A stretch of 64,000 nt of DNA from Pipra filicauda. Lineage: Eukaryota > Chordata > Aves > Passeriformes > Pipridae. Numbering within the stretch: position 1 is the stretch's first letter; each line of letters starts with the position of its first letter. The translations under genes and the position numbers were made by a program. The stretch covers positions 1,302,001 through 1,366,000 of the forward strand of contig NW_024104314.1 of NCBI RefSeq assembly GCF_003945595.2, read 5' to 3'. Shown here one piece after another: positions 38,301 through 52,628 of this stretch. The notes beneath the pieces are model-generated. The model searched no databases. It saw only the letters and a program-made list of their open reading frames with translations, and had not been told where the DNA came from.

Positions 38301-39994
38301 CCCACAAGACTGAGCATTCAGTCTAACGCCCCGTATTCGGGATGTCCAGGTGGACAAGCACCATTTCGTGTTAAACATTTGCAGTGTTAGCCCATTTAAC
38401 TAAACTGGCTTGCAAATTCATCCTAGAGCTGCAGCTCCTGCTGCTGAGGGAAGGGAGCCAGAGGCCAGGAATGCCAGTGGCAGTGCTTGGCATGCCTTGG
38501 GTCGAGTCCACTGTCACAGCAGGGTCTGTCCGGTTCTCTCTTGACCATCCAAATAGTATTTCTTTCCTTTCCAAAAACATGACAGTTGAAAGCAATCATA
38601 TAGTACCAATGAGCAACAGAGAAGTTTTTCACAGCTAAGGCACCACTATTTTTATTAAATCTCCTGCTGTTAATTTCCTAATAAAGTACAGTTTACTCTG
38701 GGTGGTTTCCACGCATTTGTGTGCTTACTTGACAGTTCACAACAGTTGCAACCTGAAGCCATAATTCAGCCATATATACTCATATTAAAATGATAAATCC
38801 AGAGCCTCTTAATCTTTGCCCTAATCCTCTGTGAGTTCAGGATGTGTTTTTTTATTCTCTCATTACGATCCCCTCCTTCTTTCATTTAGTCTCCACACTC
38901 ATAAAGGTTTATACCACCCATGCCAACCTTCACATGCTGGAAGCAGTTGCACTGAAGTCTACAGCATCCAAAACTAAACCTCTGTGCAGCCTTAGTTCAT
39001 AAATTCTCTGCCACATAAATTAATTTTCTGTGTATTTGGACACTGTGTTGTATTTGTGGTTGTTGATGTCTTCTGAGCATGTCATTAAACTGCAAAAATA
39101 TAATTATGAAATAGTAATAGTAATAATCCCACATAGTCTGCATGTTTGGTGCATGTTCACATATAGAATGTGCAGGTATAATCTAGTTGCAGTTTCTACA
39201 GTGGAGAATCCAAGTTTTAAACAGGAATCTAACAGTGCAGATAGATGTCAAGAAAAGGGAGACACAGAAAAATGACCAAGAGCTGAACCTCAGTGACCTA
39301 CCATCTATCAATATAAATATTAGAAGACCCAATGACAGAATTTCTGCAGGACGAGCACAATAAAATGCCACAATAACAAGAAAATAAGAGTGCTAACCTG
39401 TGGTAAATCAAATTAAGCTTTCTGCATCTGAATGTTTTTGCATGGATGTGTGTTTTGCAGGTAGTTACTTTTCTTAGCATTACAAATTTGAGTTAGAGTA
39501 TGGTGCATATAAGCACATTCATATTTCATGAACCTCTAAGTAGCTTCATAGTATTAACATATAAGTGGTATAGATTCCTTTCCTGGCTGTAATGCCAGAG
39601 TGTTTCCATTTTAATGATCCTTAATATTATGCAGACTACAGGAATTCACAAGATCATCAGAAATTTCCAGGCTGCATTTTTTTTGCCTCACTGGATCTTC
39701 TGTGTGGTTTTGCCTTGATTTTTCACATGGGGCCACATCTCCCAGCTAGACCCTTCCTCTGATTTGGAGGAAGTGGAGCACCTTTGTGCCACTGAAGGGG
39801 GATGAATTGCAGGTAGGTGGGGTGCCATGGGGCAGAGTGCTGGGTTTTGGCCAGGTTACAGCAGGTGGCCTCCAGAGAGTCAGTGTTGTGTGATTTACCC
39901 CATCTGCCTCTCAGATGTCTGGGCTTTCTGAGGGAGAATAAAAGGAACCTTGGCTGAATGTAAATGATGTTTTCATATGGTAATATATTACTTG

Positions 39995-40079
39995 GACTGA
40001 GCATGCAGTGGCACGAGGTGCATTGGGGACATAAAAGAAAACAAAAATCCTTGCACTGAAGAATTTATAGCCTAAAAGA
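39995..40079. repeat. Ancient SINE/LINE 3' tail, second copy
   Basis: The order is 'tgagcatgcagtggcacg', 'ggtgcattggggacataaaa', an A-rich spacer, 'aatccttgcactgaagaatt' and 'tatagcctaaa'. It corresponds to the amniote repeat tail 'gtgctaggcactg', 'ctggggacacaaa', 'agtccttgccctgaagagcttatagtctaaa'. It is the same type as 4401-4490, with different decay. Confidence 0.55.
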
Positions 40080-41289
40080 ACGAGCCCTGGATTTTCTCCA
40101 AGGTAAAAAAACCCTTGGGAATGTATCCCAAGATATATTTGAGAGAAAGATTTTTCAGGATATTATGCCTCATAGCAGTAACATCTAGGAAGCTCTCAGG
40201 CTCCCACCACATCACCTGGATGCAGAGGGATCCTGGCTCCTGGTGCTCGCCTTGCGACAGCCCTGCAGCACAGGCTGGGCAGGTCAGATTGTGTAGGGGA
40301 GAAATGTACAGCTGGAAAACACTGCTGAAACTTAGAAAGTGTTGTAGGTGGAAGCCAGTGCTGAAACTTTTGGGCTTCCATCTCTGTATCTTCCCAGGGG
40401 GAGATGGGTCAGAGCCAGGGACCCTGAAATGTGCCACACATTGGGTCACACTCATTATGGATACTTAAAATGCTCCTAAAAACGGAAAAAAAGCCCCACA
40501 AACCAACCAAAACACCTAGTCTCCTTTACTTCCAGGTCCTCTAAATCAATGCAGCATTTGGCCCTTGCACTGCAGTCTCCTGGGTGCGAACCTGTCTGCA
40601 TCCATGTTTCTGAAGGAATTTGCTTCATGCTGAGCATTTGTTTTGCTCAAATATAAAAAGCAGTTTGGCTTGGAGCCTTTACCAGGCTCTGATTCCATTT
40701 GTGACATTGCTGGCTCAAAGTATCTACAGCAGGGTGGCTGCCACAGGGGTCATACATCTGGGCATTGCCAGGTCTTCATGACCCACTTCCACATGCGGAT
40801 TCCAGCAGAATCCACCGCTGTGTTAAAAAAGGGAAAATATTGGCCACAATATCTATAGCATTGTGTATAACCTGCATGGAACACAAACCCAGCTCAGTGG
40901 AGCATGCATTATTAGCTAATGGGATATTACATGCCATCTATTTGCTTTTACCATCTTTTAAAACAGCATGACTATGCCAAATGCACGGTTGGGGTGGGAT
41001 TTACAGGAATGTAGAGCCCGATGCCTCCCTGAGAACAAAATCCCTGCCTGCAAGATTTCGGTGGAAACAGCAATTCACAAAAATAAGGATTGCTGAAGAG
41101 GACAAGCTGTTGAGAGGATGCCCTCTTTACTACCTGCACGCTGAGCATGTGCTGTCAATGTTTTATATGTGACCGTGCTGGTTTAAACAAACAAGAGTGT
41201 GGTGTAGAGCAAAAAAGCCGACAGAAAGAATGATTTAAGAGGAATCATCCTTCAGCAGCCACTTAAGGGTTGTGTGGAGGCAAAGCCTG

Positions 41290-41365
41290 GGTAATTGGAT
41301 CCCAGACTCTGCCTCCAGCCCCCGCCGAGCGGCAGAACGAGCTCTGGCCCCGCTCGCAGCCAGGG
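41290..41365. other. Small CpG cluster
   Basis: Six CpG dinucleotides lie in about 45 bp ('cccccgccgagcggcagaac' and 'ccccgctcgcagccag'), within otherwise CpG-poor DNA. The forward frame that includes it (41272-41478, 68 codons) is arginine- and alanine-rich only because of this composition and is not recognisable. Confidence 0.35.
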
Positions 41366-43112
41366 AACTCAAAGACAAAAACACATCGTTGAGGCTTCAC
41401 AGGAGACAGGTGGCCCTGGTGTTAGATGAGCTGGATCTGAGCACAAGGGACTTATTTGAGACAGAGAGGAGGTTTTAGGTGAGATGGATGCATACAGGCT
41501 GTGGGTTGTTTTAAAAGCACTCTCCGAGCTTTGTTCCTGCTGCAAAATACAGAGAGTGCCTCTTCGTTAGGGTTTGATTGCAGATCAGCAGTGCACTGCT
41601 GAACTACACCTCTCCATCATCCCTGCTCTGATTTGGTTCACATGACAGAGCAGTCCCCAAGGATGTAAGTGTTGGGATGAAACAACCCTGGCAGATGTGC
41701 TCCAGAGGCATGCAGTGTACTCCCAGCACTAATGGACCTTCAGCCATTTGAGTTCTCTCTGAGAAAAAACCCTTGAAATTAGTCCTGTCCCCAGCAGCTA
41801 CTGCTTTACCCTGTAAACCTCCACTCTTTCCCAATGTAATCAAGCCGTGCTGTTGTTGCAAGAATCTCTCTGGTAGTCACAGATGTCCCCAAAATGGAAT
41901 TCTTAAGGGAAGCAGCCCACTTGCCCAGTCCCAGTCAGACACAGACATAAGATTGGTGTGTTCAGAGTAGGAAAGCCCCCTCTCTAATCTTAAGCAGAAG
42001 TGAATGATCACAGAGAGGACACAAATGTCACCTCTTTAATCCTCTTAGGTGTAGTTTACCCAACAACAGGATTACCCCTGCTTACCCTCCTTGGAAGAAA
42101 CTCACTCCCACAAAACCCAGCTCTATTCAAGGGAAGAGCAGCAGTGATGGAAACCACGGGGTGGGCTCAGCCACAGCTACTGAGAGGCTACAAAGCCCTG
42201 TGAAGCCCAGGATCTTTTCAGCAGCCTGAAGTTATATGTCTCCACTCTGACAGTTCCCTGGATTTCACAGTAAGCACAACCTTCCGTGAGAAACAAACGT
42301 ATTGTTTGGTCAACAGTGAAATTGTTTAGTGGAAAGCAACCAACTCTGGTAAATGCTGCCAACTCTGCCTGCCCTGTAGCACAGAAGCCAAAAAAGGTGA
42401 AATAATAAAATATGACTATATATATATCCTGTGAGCATAAGAGTGATGAAAAAGAGGAATGCATAAATAGCAACAAATTATTCTCATGCACTTTCTGGTA
42501 AGCCTCCTTCTAATAATGCTACATTAACTGATTCTACTCTCCAGCATGCACACTCAGCATGTACCTCTAACACAGAAGTAAAAACTCTGTTATATACATT
42601 GCAGGACATTTGTTCTTGAATAAAGCTGCCTTAATTAAGCAGCTGCCCTTTAATAATAAACCAGAGACAAAGATGTAGCATTATAGGTGTAAAAACCATG
42701 AAGGAGAAAACCAAAACTCCACTATGGATCCAAGGAGACTCTCAGAAGCACCAACAATGTCTTGATTTAAACAACCACCATCACCTTCTCCTTCCCCCCT
42801 AAAAAAAAAAAGGAGGGAACTTTTATCTCTCTTCATTTTCATCTCCCCTTTATTCTCCTAAGAGCTGAGGCACACGGCACATGGCATTAAAATAGGAATC
42901 ACTGAGCTGCTGAGGTATCGTGAGTTGACTCCATCCCTCCTTTCCTCAGGGACAGGAACCCAGTGCCCACCTCCAGGGACACCTTTCACAGCCTGTTAAA
43001 GCCACCTGAGCCCAAAGCAGCATTGAGCAAAGGCCCAGTCTTCAGCAAAACTTCCCCGAAGCCATCAAACATCATAAAGAGGAACGAATATCAAACAATA
43101 AAACCACCCACG

Positions 43113-43130
43113 ACACACACACACACACAC
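43113..43130. repeat. (AC)9 microsatellite
   Basis: Nine uninterrupted AC units followed by 'gcacaacc'. Confidence 0.9.
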
Positions 43131-45964
43131 GCACAACCAAGTTTAACCAGGGCACCAGGAAGGTAATATTTAAAGTTTACAGAAAGCAAATTCAAGTAAG
43201 CTCTAAGTCAATCAAAAGTGACTGAAAACTACTTTGGACCAAATATGTGTTCAAAAAGGTCACAGCTGGTGTAATTATCCTTGCTAGACTTAGCACGTGT
43301 TCAGCTGCACCCTTTAGACTGCCAAGAGCTGAAGTACACTCCGGATGCCGAAGTAACTGCCACATGAGGAAAATAAAAAAAGTAACAAAAAAATACTACA
43401 GTTTAATGATACTTCAAGTTAGTGCACAGGAAATAATTTCTTTGAGAAAGGAGCTGGAAGATTTTTTTTTTTTAAGACCAATCTCTCTCTTTCCTCTGCA
43501 GAAGTTCCTGTCTGCAGTGACAGCCCCAGTCAGAAATATAAACCAGGATTCACGTTGGACGGGATTGCATGTGAATGACAATATGATGGAAAGGGACTAA
43601 GAAACAAAACCTCAAAAAATGTTAATTATATCTCAAAGGGAAAGTGAAATCAATAAATGCTGTCTCTAAAACAACATAGTATCCATCAGCAAAAATATCT
43701 GATCTAAAATAAATGAGCAAAAGTACCGTGTTATGAGAATGGTAATTTCAGAGTACTTTTGCTCGTTATGGGAATGGGTTCCTTTTATTTATTGCCATCA
43801 GCACAACAGTCTTTACCTGTCTCTCTGCAAATAATCCACATTCTGATGGTCTCCCCCAGTTCCACCCCGTGCTAAGGACAGGCAGCCCCAACAAACTGCA
43901 GCGACACGACCGTGCACGACTCCAAAGGCAAAACCATAAAGGTTTTAGTGGAGACCTGCAGCACTCCTAAACCAGGCAGTAATGAACTCAGAATCTATAG
44001 GGGTAGGGATTACTTTGGACAGAGTAAAAGGCAAGGGGAGAGGTTAGTCTGAAATGTCAGAAATATTAGCTGCAGAGAAATACAGTAAGTGAATCAATGA
44101 GAACAGAGCTACTGGGTAAAAGGATTAAATGGCTAATAGAAGGGATACTCCACTGACCTCCAACATGGGAAGGAGTTGATAATGAGATAAGTAAAGCTTA
44201 TGAAGATAATAACAGTGTAATTATGATCGAGTTCAAACTACTAAGTGTATATTAGGAAACCCCTGAGATATATATAGATATAAAATTCTGGATAGCCAGT
44301 AGTAAATGATTACCTTTTAGTCCAAAGTGTAAGAGGCTCAAAAAATATGTCTGGATTTGAGTTTAACCTATAACCCAACAATGGGACTACATAAAACATT
44401 TTATGCTTCGTTTTTAAGGAACACACAGGAAGGCACAGAGATTATGTAGCGATTTATCCATTCCAATTTCTGTTGCCACCAGGCTGCAATGAGAGGGGAC
44501 TATAAATGAACAGAGGTGTCCTGAGAGACATTCTTTGCCTGATGAACAGATACTCCAAAGACTCAAACACGCTGAAGAAAGGAAGGGGAATGGGGTAGAG
44601 TGAGTTTCCTGCCCAGTTCTTGTCCCAGCACCTGTGAACTCACTCTCAAAATTGATATTTGCTATAAGGGAACAGCATCTATGGGGCTGAATCCTATAAT
44701 TAGCTTCCTGCAAGCAACTTCTCTGCATCCCCACAGCTTTAGGTTTAGTTTCCCTGTTTTTTAATTTAATTTTTTTTTAAATATGAAGCAAGGGATACCA
44801 TCAACTGCTGAAGATGCCAAATCAGACAGATTAGCCAACAGTGCGTGACAAATTCTGCATTTATTGGAAAAGCAAAAGTAGGCTCGAAGGATCACATTTT
44901 CAGAGGGACTTACTTCACCTCAGCCTCCCACATCAATCCTGCAATCAACTGACACTGCGAAGAGCAGGATTTGATTTCTTATCATCTAATTTGCGGGTGC
45001 AAACAGCAGCATTACCCTGAGAAACTGAGCACTTACAGATCGACTTCGTTTAGGCTTGCTATTTGTGCTTACAAATCAGGGCAAGGCTTGAGCTTTAAGT
45101 TCCATAATTTCCTCTTGCAATTGGTTGTGCTCACAAAATTGCACCTGCAGTTGATTGCCGGAGCAGATTTAAGGGCTGGTTCTGTGACGCAGCCTGTGAT
45201 TTCTGAAAAGCTAAATGTTGCGAGAAAGAGGAAAAAAACAGCCCCCACAAAAATGGGAATCAGGTTTTAGCTAAAAGGACAGGTACATTATCGAGTAAAA
45301 TAAAAGTGACAGACGTCAGAAGGTCTTAATAGATACAGTACACACTTGTACCTGGAGAATACAAACACAGCCCAGAGAAACACTCTTCTGAATAGCTGTC
45401 AATCAGGAAGTGGCAACAAAAAAGCAAACTAAAAAAGTGCAGACCTCAAATATTAACTTTTTAACTCTATTTGTCCTGGGCAGAGCATAAACAACTGTGT
45501 TTTACATCGCTTATATGACCCTGTGCGTGCAAGTGAGGAGCCTGGGTGGAGAAATGGTTGCTGAAGTGCATGAACTGTAATTGGGTCATTTGAGTGCAGC
45601 CACCAACATTCCATGATCAAATTAGGTGTATCAGCAAGTGCATGATTCTGCATTTATACAGCTAAAAAATAGCCACCCTTCCATTGCTTGCTGTGGCTGA
45701 AAAACACAGGGACGTGCATAACAAAGATTAAGTAAGATTTATTTTTTTATTTTTTTTTTTTTTCCAAAGGACTTCTTAGGTCACAAAAAGTACAGGGAAA
45801 GCAGAAGAGACTGTTGGTGGCAAAATGACTAAACCAATGTAAGGCCATTTATTAAGACAGTACAAGTGTATGCTGTGAAAGGGACGTGGGAGCTTACTGG
45901 GAACACAGGGCAGTGAATTATTTAAGTCAAGTGCATTTTAGGGCCATGAAAACTGCAGCTGAAA

Positions 45965-46122
45965 AAAGGCTATTAGGCCACTTTGTCCAAACTCTGCCTC
46001 TAAGCCTTAAAACCCCCCTAGTGCTGAGCCAGATCATTAATTTTTAATTCTTTATTTGCTGTTCTTAAATATTCCAGATGATGGAGATTTTCCCACTTTG
46101 GGAAACAATTCTCCTCTCTAGA
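45965..46122 (-). mobile_element. Old diverged CR1-like fragment
   Basis: The reverse-strand CR1 order is recognisable: 'ccactttgtccaaactctgc' (like gatcatctagtccaacc), 'ttcttaaatattccagatga' (like cttttgaatacctccagg) and 'tggagattttcccactttgg' followed by 'gaaacaattctcc' (like atggagattccaccacctctctgggcagcctgttcc). Divergence is much greater than in the copy at 58461-58855, implying an older insertion. The 3'-terminal short repeat is not visible. Confidence 0.5.
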
Positions 46123-49100
46123 AAAAAACCCCAAAACACAGAAATTGCCAACAGAAGGAGCTTGAACCAAAACACTTCTGGCAGCATCACATGGCTGCTC
46201 TTCTATTCCCTTTGAAGTGTCACACTGCAGAGGAACCTTCAAAGGGGCACGGTGAGGAACTACATCAAACTGTAAGAAATCCTTATGTCTAAGAACAATC
46301 CTTCAGCTTATCTTCCACATAACTTATTTTTCCAGTGGCAAAGAGATGAGAAACAAAAGCTTGAAGGAAAAAATCCTTCAGGAAAGGTGAACTCCATCTT
46401 AGTGCAAAACATGAACGTGGAAGTGACACACAAGAGATCAGTATTAATTCTCTGAAACCTTGATGCCAGATGTGCCCCATTTCCAACTCAAAAACATCTC
46501 TGCCTGCCTGATCTGCAGGCTCTGCTCTAGACCTGAAGCTCACATTCACATTCTCCCATTCTCTCCTTTTTCACACTTAGAAATAACAAAGAATTTTTAA
46601 GTCAGTTTGGGCTCCCAGATCATCAGTTCCCCATTTTTAGTGGAATCCTACAGATTTAACTGATTTGAGCTCGTGCCTGTGAGAGGGAGTGGACACGTGC
46701 CTAAAGCTGAGGTTCAACACCTGTCCTGTACTCGTGCCTGGTTTCCATCACTGATTGAGCAACAAGAAAGAAAAATACATTTGTTGCTGACATGGATGAA
46801 CACAAGGAGAGCACAAGGAGAGGCTGACCTTCCAAGAGTTTGATGCCTTAAATAAAAACATCAATGAGGAAAAAAAAAGAAAAATCACCATGCAATGGAC
46901 TTTTGGGTCAGTAATGAAGCATGGGTTGAACTTCCACAGGCTGTGCCATATGGGAAGTCTGAGAAGATGATCCAGTGGTGATTTGGTTTTAGAAATCCGA
47001 GGAATTGTTTTGGCCCAGATTTTGTCCTTGTGCACAAAGCACTATTCTGCTTTCCCTGTGAGATCCTCCCTCATGGGGAACACGTGTACTTCCTTGTTCA
47101 TTTGGGTGTGTGATAAATTTTTCAAGCTGGGTGCTGACTAAATTTCATTAGGTAACCGAGTATTCTTTTGGGGAAAAAAACCCATGAAAAACAGCCAAAC
47201 AGAGATGAAAATTATCCCAGAACATTCTCATGTTTGTGATTTCAAGAGATGAATAATTAAACGTGGCTGGAAGAACTCAGATGAAAACTATGGGTTTATT
47301 TTATTTTTTTCAACCAGTTACAATGCTGAGGTTGCTCATCAAATAATGCCAGGGAGAGGAGATCAGTCAAGGTTTTTCTGGGTCTTCATGCCATTTACAC
47401 AGCTCAGTCTGCTTATTTCAAGAGGGAAGAGAGCCAGCTAGCAAAGCCCTTGACCCTGTGAGCACCCAGCCCCGAGGTTGAGAGCACAGAGGGTACTTAA
47501 TCACCTGGTTACAAGCAGCCGGTTCAAAGTCTGAACTTAAATAGTTGAGCTTAGAAATTCTTTATTTTGCCCTATCAATTAAAAAAAAAAACCAACAAAC
47601 CTCAAACAACAAAACAGAGATGTGGATTTTTCCATGAGGCTTAAAAATGCTGTTCTTGGCATCCCTTTATGGGCAGGAAAGGAGAAACAAGCTCCTTAGT
47701 CTTTACTTGTCTCCATATTTTGCCGTGCACTTTTGAACGGTGCACAGTTAAACCCCCAGGGCTGAATTTTCTTTGCTCTGCATGATGGATCATCAGACAT
47801 ACAATTCCCATTATTGTTAATGGCAGTTGTGCATCAAATTACTACACGTGGCATTTAGATCCTAGTCCTCTGAGCTACCTGCGTTCCTCTGGCAGTACAA
47901 GCACGTAGGAAATACAACAGGATATTGCTGCTTTTGAAGGTTGTTAGCTGTGAAAATTTGTGCAATAAAAAAATTTGCTGTAAGTTGTCATTATCTTAAT
48001 ACCGAAAAACTACATGCAATTTTCACTTTTTTACTGCAGAGCCACCAGTACTTAATGCTGTGAAGAAGTCCAGAAAATGCTAGGCAACAAAATTTAAAGT
48101 TGATCCATAGGCCACCACCAATGATAATTCTGGGGAACTCTGCTAGAGGTTAACACCAGTATACAAAGTAAAATGCTATTGAGAAATACTTTGGATTATT
48201 TTTTTTTTTTTCATTTTATTCCAGTAATATCCTTCAGAGAAACAGCCTGGACTGAAACTGCTGAGTAAATGAAACGGGAAGAGTCACAGAAAGGGCAATC
48301 ACTGTTAGAGGCACGTGTCACCCTTGCCTTTGACATGGTGGAATCAAAGCTGCTTGTTTGTATATCATAAGCAGCACAGAGGGACAGCTCTTCTCCTCCA
48401 CATCACCTGGCACTGGTGCCTCCTGCAGTGGGACATTGCAGGACTGGTCCCACCACCACCACAGCCAGCACTTCCCAGGTGCCAGGCACAGGCAGTAGAT
48501 GAGGGGTTTTTTTTAATCAGGGTTTTGATGATGTGCTTTCCTGTCATTTGAAATGAGTACAAGAAAAACGCTGTTAGACCCTCGAGGTCTCTTATCTTTC
48601 TTTCTTCCTCTCCACTGTACAATGTTTTCACACCCTGCCTGTGCAATTTCAGTCAACTTACTGATGTACAAAGGAAAATTTAAACAAATGTACGTCTGCT
48701 TATAGCTACACTCTGCATTTTGTTTAAAGCATAACTAGGCATCTGTAGGGGAATAGACAGGTTACTGCTCCAAGCTATGAAATATTCATAAAAACACCAG
48801 TGTGGTGCCTCACCTTTGCTCCTTCAAATAGATGATGCTCTGGCTGCCCCCCCAGAGCCAGGTTCTGGTGTCAGAGAGGAGAGTAAGTAGCTTATTGTGT
48901 GGCTAATATATGATTATGTCATCTCTCTTAGCACTCCCCCACTAAAGAGACTGAAGCCTACACATGTCTGCAAATCCCCAACTTGAAATGAAGGTGGAGG
49001 ATTTCTTCCCCTGCTTGTAAAGCAGCTCAACTCTAAGATGAGCTGAATGGAGATTCCCAGGGAAAAGGTTCTCTGGTGGTTTGTTTTTTTTTCCCCTTTT

Positions 49101-52100
49101 TTTCAGGAATCCTATTTAAAAGGTTTCAGAACAGGAATTCTTCAGCATAAAGTTTATCTTCATGCAGAAGGATGGAGGTGACCGTTCTGATCTGTTGTTC
49201 TCCTCTTGATCTACAGACAGACAGTGGTTTAGGCAATAGGTGTTTCTGAACTCATTGCTTCCTTCCCTGGAGTTGTACTGAGTGAGCCAGGAAACCTCCC
49301 CCACCGCAGCCTCAAACCCACAAAACTTAAGGCCTCTTCCCTCTTGAAATGGAGAAGAAACAGATAATTTTCATGCACAACACACTAAAAAAAGACCTCT
49401 GCAGAATCTCTCTGCTGGTTCCAAGTCAACTCCTGTTAGTTCCAAGCCAAATTCCTGTTTGCAAGAATTACACCAGGTGCAAATGCCCTCCCACTTGGTT
49501 GCAGAGCCAGAAATTACAGGTAGAAAGAACCCAGGCCAAACCCCAGCGAGCCTTTGAGATCTTGAAAGATCTCCCTGCAGCAACAAATAGTGAGACACGG
49601 AACCTCTGGAGGGTGTAGACCATGCCAGTGTCTCAAAAGGATGGCTGACCTCGTTGTTCACTGTCCAAAAGTCCTTGGGAGTTTATGGTCCTGTGTTAAA
49701 AATCTAAATCTTTTCCTTTGAAGTCATACTTTTTGATGGATAGTGTAAATTAGTTTAAAGTAACATTTTGTCAGCCAGAAATCAAGATCTAGATAAATTT
49801 AAGCAATGTCTTTTTAAATGCCTCTAAAATTAACATGTCCATAATTCCCCCCCTGGAACCTGGAGGAAATAAAGGTCTACAGGTGATTATTTTCCTACTT
49901 TTCATTGTCCCATGTGGACATTTTATTTTAAATATTAAGATCCAGGGTTGAAGACATCTGATTTATGTAGCTGACATGTTAATGGCCACTAACCTGAGAC
50001 CATTTTTCTTTCTTATTTTACAAAATAGATATTCTGAAACCTGTCAACTCTTGTTTTAAGAACAGGCCAAAAAAAATCCTTCTAGAAGCTTTTTCAGACT
50101 TAAAGAACTGTGGATTTGAGGAAGAAAAGAGCAGAGACTTCTGTTTCAAAATTTTAGTCTAAAAATTACTCTAACATGAAACCATCAAGTTTCTGGCTCT
50201 TGGGTGCTTCACACAGAATTTCCTGGGTCATGTTTTTCGTAAGACTATCCAATATCAAACTTTAGCAAAGCAGTACCGAAATTATTGGCCACTGTTAATC
50301 TCCCGTATTTCAGATGAGTCACTTTTGACTTTTATTAGGAGGTGGGAAAATCTCTTTCATCTAATTCCCAGAATCTTCATTCATGCATGACAACTTGTCT
50401 CCATTCTCCGCCTCTGCAGTATGTGTGAAACAAGATGTCTCAAAGTCTAATTCTAGAATTCAAGTACCGAGCTGAAAAAATTTCCTGAAGTTTCTCATAT
50501 ATTTTTGTAGCACAGGGGTAGAGTTATTAATAGTCATAAAACACAGGGCCCTTTGCCCACAGCTGCTCTGCAGGTGGAAAACCAGTGAACTTTACAAGAA
50601 ATTGGCTTCCAACTATTTTATTTGAAGCGCTAGAGAAGAATAAGGGGTCTAATCTTTCAAGGACAGACATAACTTCAGCCTTGTGCCTGCCAGCAGACTT
50701 CAATAGGACAAGTTAGGATGATAGATTTAATTGTCTGTCCGGGATGTTGCTGAATCAAGGACTGGACTCCAGTGGTTGATAGATGATCTAAATTGTGAGA
50801 CTTCATGGAACTGCCTAAATAGCTCTTCCCAAATGCAGCTTGACTTCTGCCTTGTAAGATGATAATGGCAGTGTCAGTTGGCATTCCTGTGCCCGCCAAA
50901 GAGAATTGGAAAGGAAAAGGAACACAGGGCTGAGCAGAGGATAAAAGCCACTGTATTGCAAAGAGGCTGAGGAAATGTTTCCCTCCCAGGACTGGCTGCC
51001 TTGACATTTCTGACTGCTCAGGTCAACCCAACATATCTGACTGGGCCAGTCCTTGCAGTCTCCAGGGATAAAGGACAGTGCTCAGGGACAGACCAGAGGT
51101 GCTCAGGAAGTAAAGGATGTAGGTAAATCAGTTCTGTTAAGTGCTCACTAAAGCTGGCTGAGGATTTTTGCTGGAGCATCTTTCTGATCAGAAACATCAG
51201 TATGCCAGAAAACAAAACACTTTTTACAGCAAATTCATTGAGATATTTGTTGGGGAAGATTTCTAACCTCCAGGATGAAGTGTCTCGAGAGAAAGAGGTA
51301 AACAGCTAATTGGACCATGCTCCTGAAAAGTGGAAAATATACAGTCCTGTGATCTTGGAAACAGAAAGTTGTTCTCCCACATCACAGAGGCATTTCCCTG
51401 CTACTCCCTGGAGTAGAGCTTCTCCAGTCTCTCTGGTGGGACTGCTCCATGTGGAGAGGCAGCTGGATGAGCACATGGTAGCTCATCCCAAGCCTGGCTT
51501 CAACTCTGATCTCCCACATCCTGGATGAGTGCCATCACAGAAATGCTCTTTTTACAATCATTTTCTTTCAGCTGTTATTTTGGGGGAGAAGGCAGGAATA
51601 TGCTATAGTAGTTCCACTAACAAATAATATCCATATAAACCCCTGATGGACCAGATAAATTACTTCTCACCACATCCACTGCACATAGAACTATTACCTG
51701 AACACCTGCCCTTGAACTCGTGTCCAACAACTCCTCAGAGGCCATTTTTCCTCTGCAGAGTTCTAGCCTGTGTATTCAAATTAGGATCTCCTTGAAGGGG
51801 TTTCCTCTGGCTGCCTGTGCTGCCTGTCTGGTGTGTCATCCTCTGAGCAAAGCACAGCCTCACCAGCCACAGGAGCTGGATCTCCTGTGCAGTCACACCT
51901 ACACGTGGGCTCAAGCCATTCCTTGGGCAAGTGATTATTTCAAAGCTTCTCTTATGGCAGAGAAAGCACATGCTAAGAAACAGCCCATCCCCGTTTTTGC
52001 TCTCAAATAATTTTCTTTGGAGGAAGGGGGACGTGCTGAAAGCCCGGCTTAGTGGGGCAGCTGAAAAAATGAACAAGCCCAAATTCCTTTTTGGTGTGTT

Positions 52101-52560
52101 TTTGGTTTCAATGAAGCCACGTATCAGAAATGAATCTGGCTTCACTTTCCCTCCCCCTTGCTTAGAAAAGGTGCTTAAGTTCTGAAAAACCTCTGCAGTT
52201 TTGGTAAACCCTCAATTGTTCTCCTGAGGGAAGTATCTGTTAAATGACATGTCTTTAATCACCTCAGTTAGAGTTCCTAAGAATACGATTAATTAGATTT
52301 AGACATCCCACTACCAAAAAGGTTAAGTTCGTCTTCATTAGGAACGACCTCATCTTGTCTCCAATCTCTCACTGCTATCAGCTGTAATGACACACCAGAG
52401 AGGCATCAGTCCTACCATGCCTGAAAAGGCTGTTGGACGACTTGTTTATAACCAAAGCTTTAATTCATTAAATAATGGAGAAAACAACTTTTTAACGCCA
52501 GTTGTTTTACTGCTTTGCAGGCTGAGTGCTCGTCTCATTGCTGCTGTCACATTTGGGGCT
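46123..52560. other. Gene-free interval, mostly unique
   Basis: No gene is supported. One fossil hairpin element (47757-47845) is listed separately. Frames at 48315-48646, 49349-49661, 50675-51007 and 51720-52185 occur in overlapping or opposing pairs and lack domains. The stretch 51370-51530 has repeat-like wording but I could not assign it. Poly-T near 48200-48211 and a T-rich patch near 49083-49104 are simple sequence. Confidence 0.5.
47757..47845. repeat. Fossil hairpin element
   Basis: The stretch 'cagggctgaattttctttgc', then 'acaattcccattattgttaa' and 'tggcagttgtgcatcaaatt' matches in order the sauropsid element with 'gggctgaattctgctctc', 'acaactcccattgacttcaatgggagttgtg'. The core 47801-47830 folds with 13-nt arms carrying about three mismatches and a 4-base loop. 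Confidence 0.55.
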
Positions 52561-52628
52561 AATTTAATGAATAATTAAATAATTTAGCTTTTAACTAAAT
52601 TAATCATTTAGTTAATTCATTAATAATA
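52561..52628. repeat. AT-rich imperfect palindrome
   Basis: The left arm ('aatttaatgaataattaaat' then 'aatttagc', 52561-52588) is close to the reverse complement of the right arm ('ctaaattaatcatttagtta' then 'attcattaat', about 52594-52623), allowing a few gaps. The segment is nearly pure A/T except at the loop. It directly abuts the fossil repeat tail at 52618-52690. Confidence 0.65.

Larger units (their letters stand above)
33914..39994. other. Gene-free interval, mostly unique
   Basis: No gene is supported. It holds the CpG cluster at 35085-35215 and a fossil hairpin element at 35290-35372. CpG sites are also somewhat dense near 37918-38015 and 38330-38345. Minus-strand frames at 37317-37721 and 37747-38049 lack domains. 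A T-run lies near 36531-36543. Confidence 0.5.
40080..45964. other. Gene-free interval, mostly unique
   Basis: No gene is supported. The frames 40072-40455 (-) and 40115-40468 (+) cover the same bases on opposite strands without domains. The stretch holds a CpG cluster at 41290-41365, a short AC microsatellite at 43113-43130, a short TA run near 42416-42428 and T/A homopolymers near 43461-43474 and 45738-45763. CpG sites are locally denser at 43895-43921. Confidence 0.5.

Noticed and set aside
51370..51535. Repeat-like stretch of moderate GC
   Set aside because: I could not match it in order to any family; listed only as unassigned sequence.
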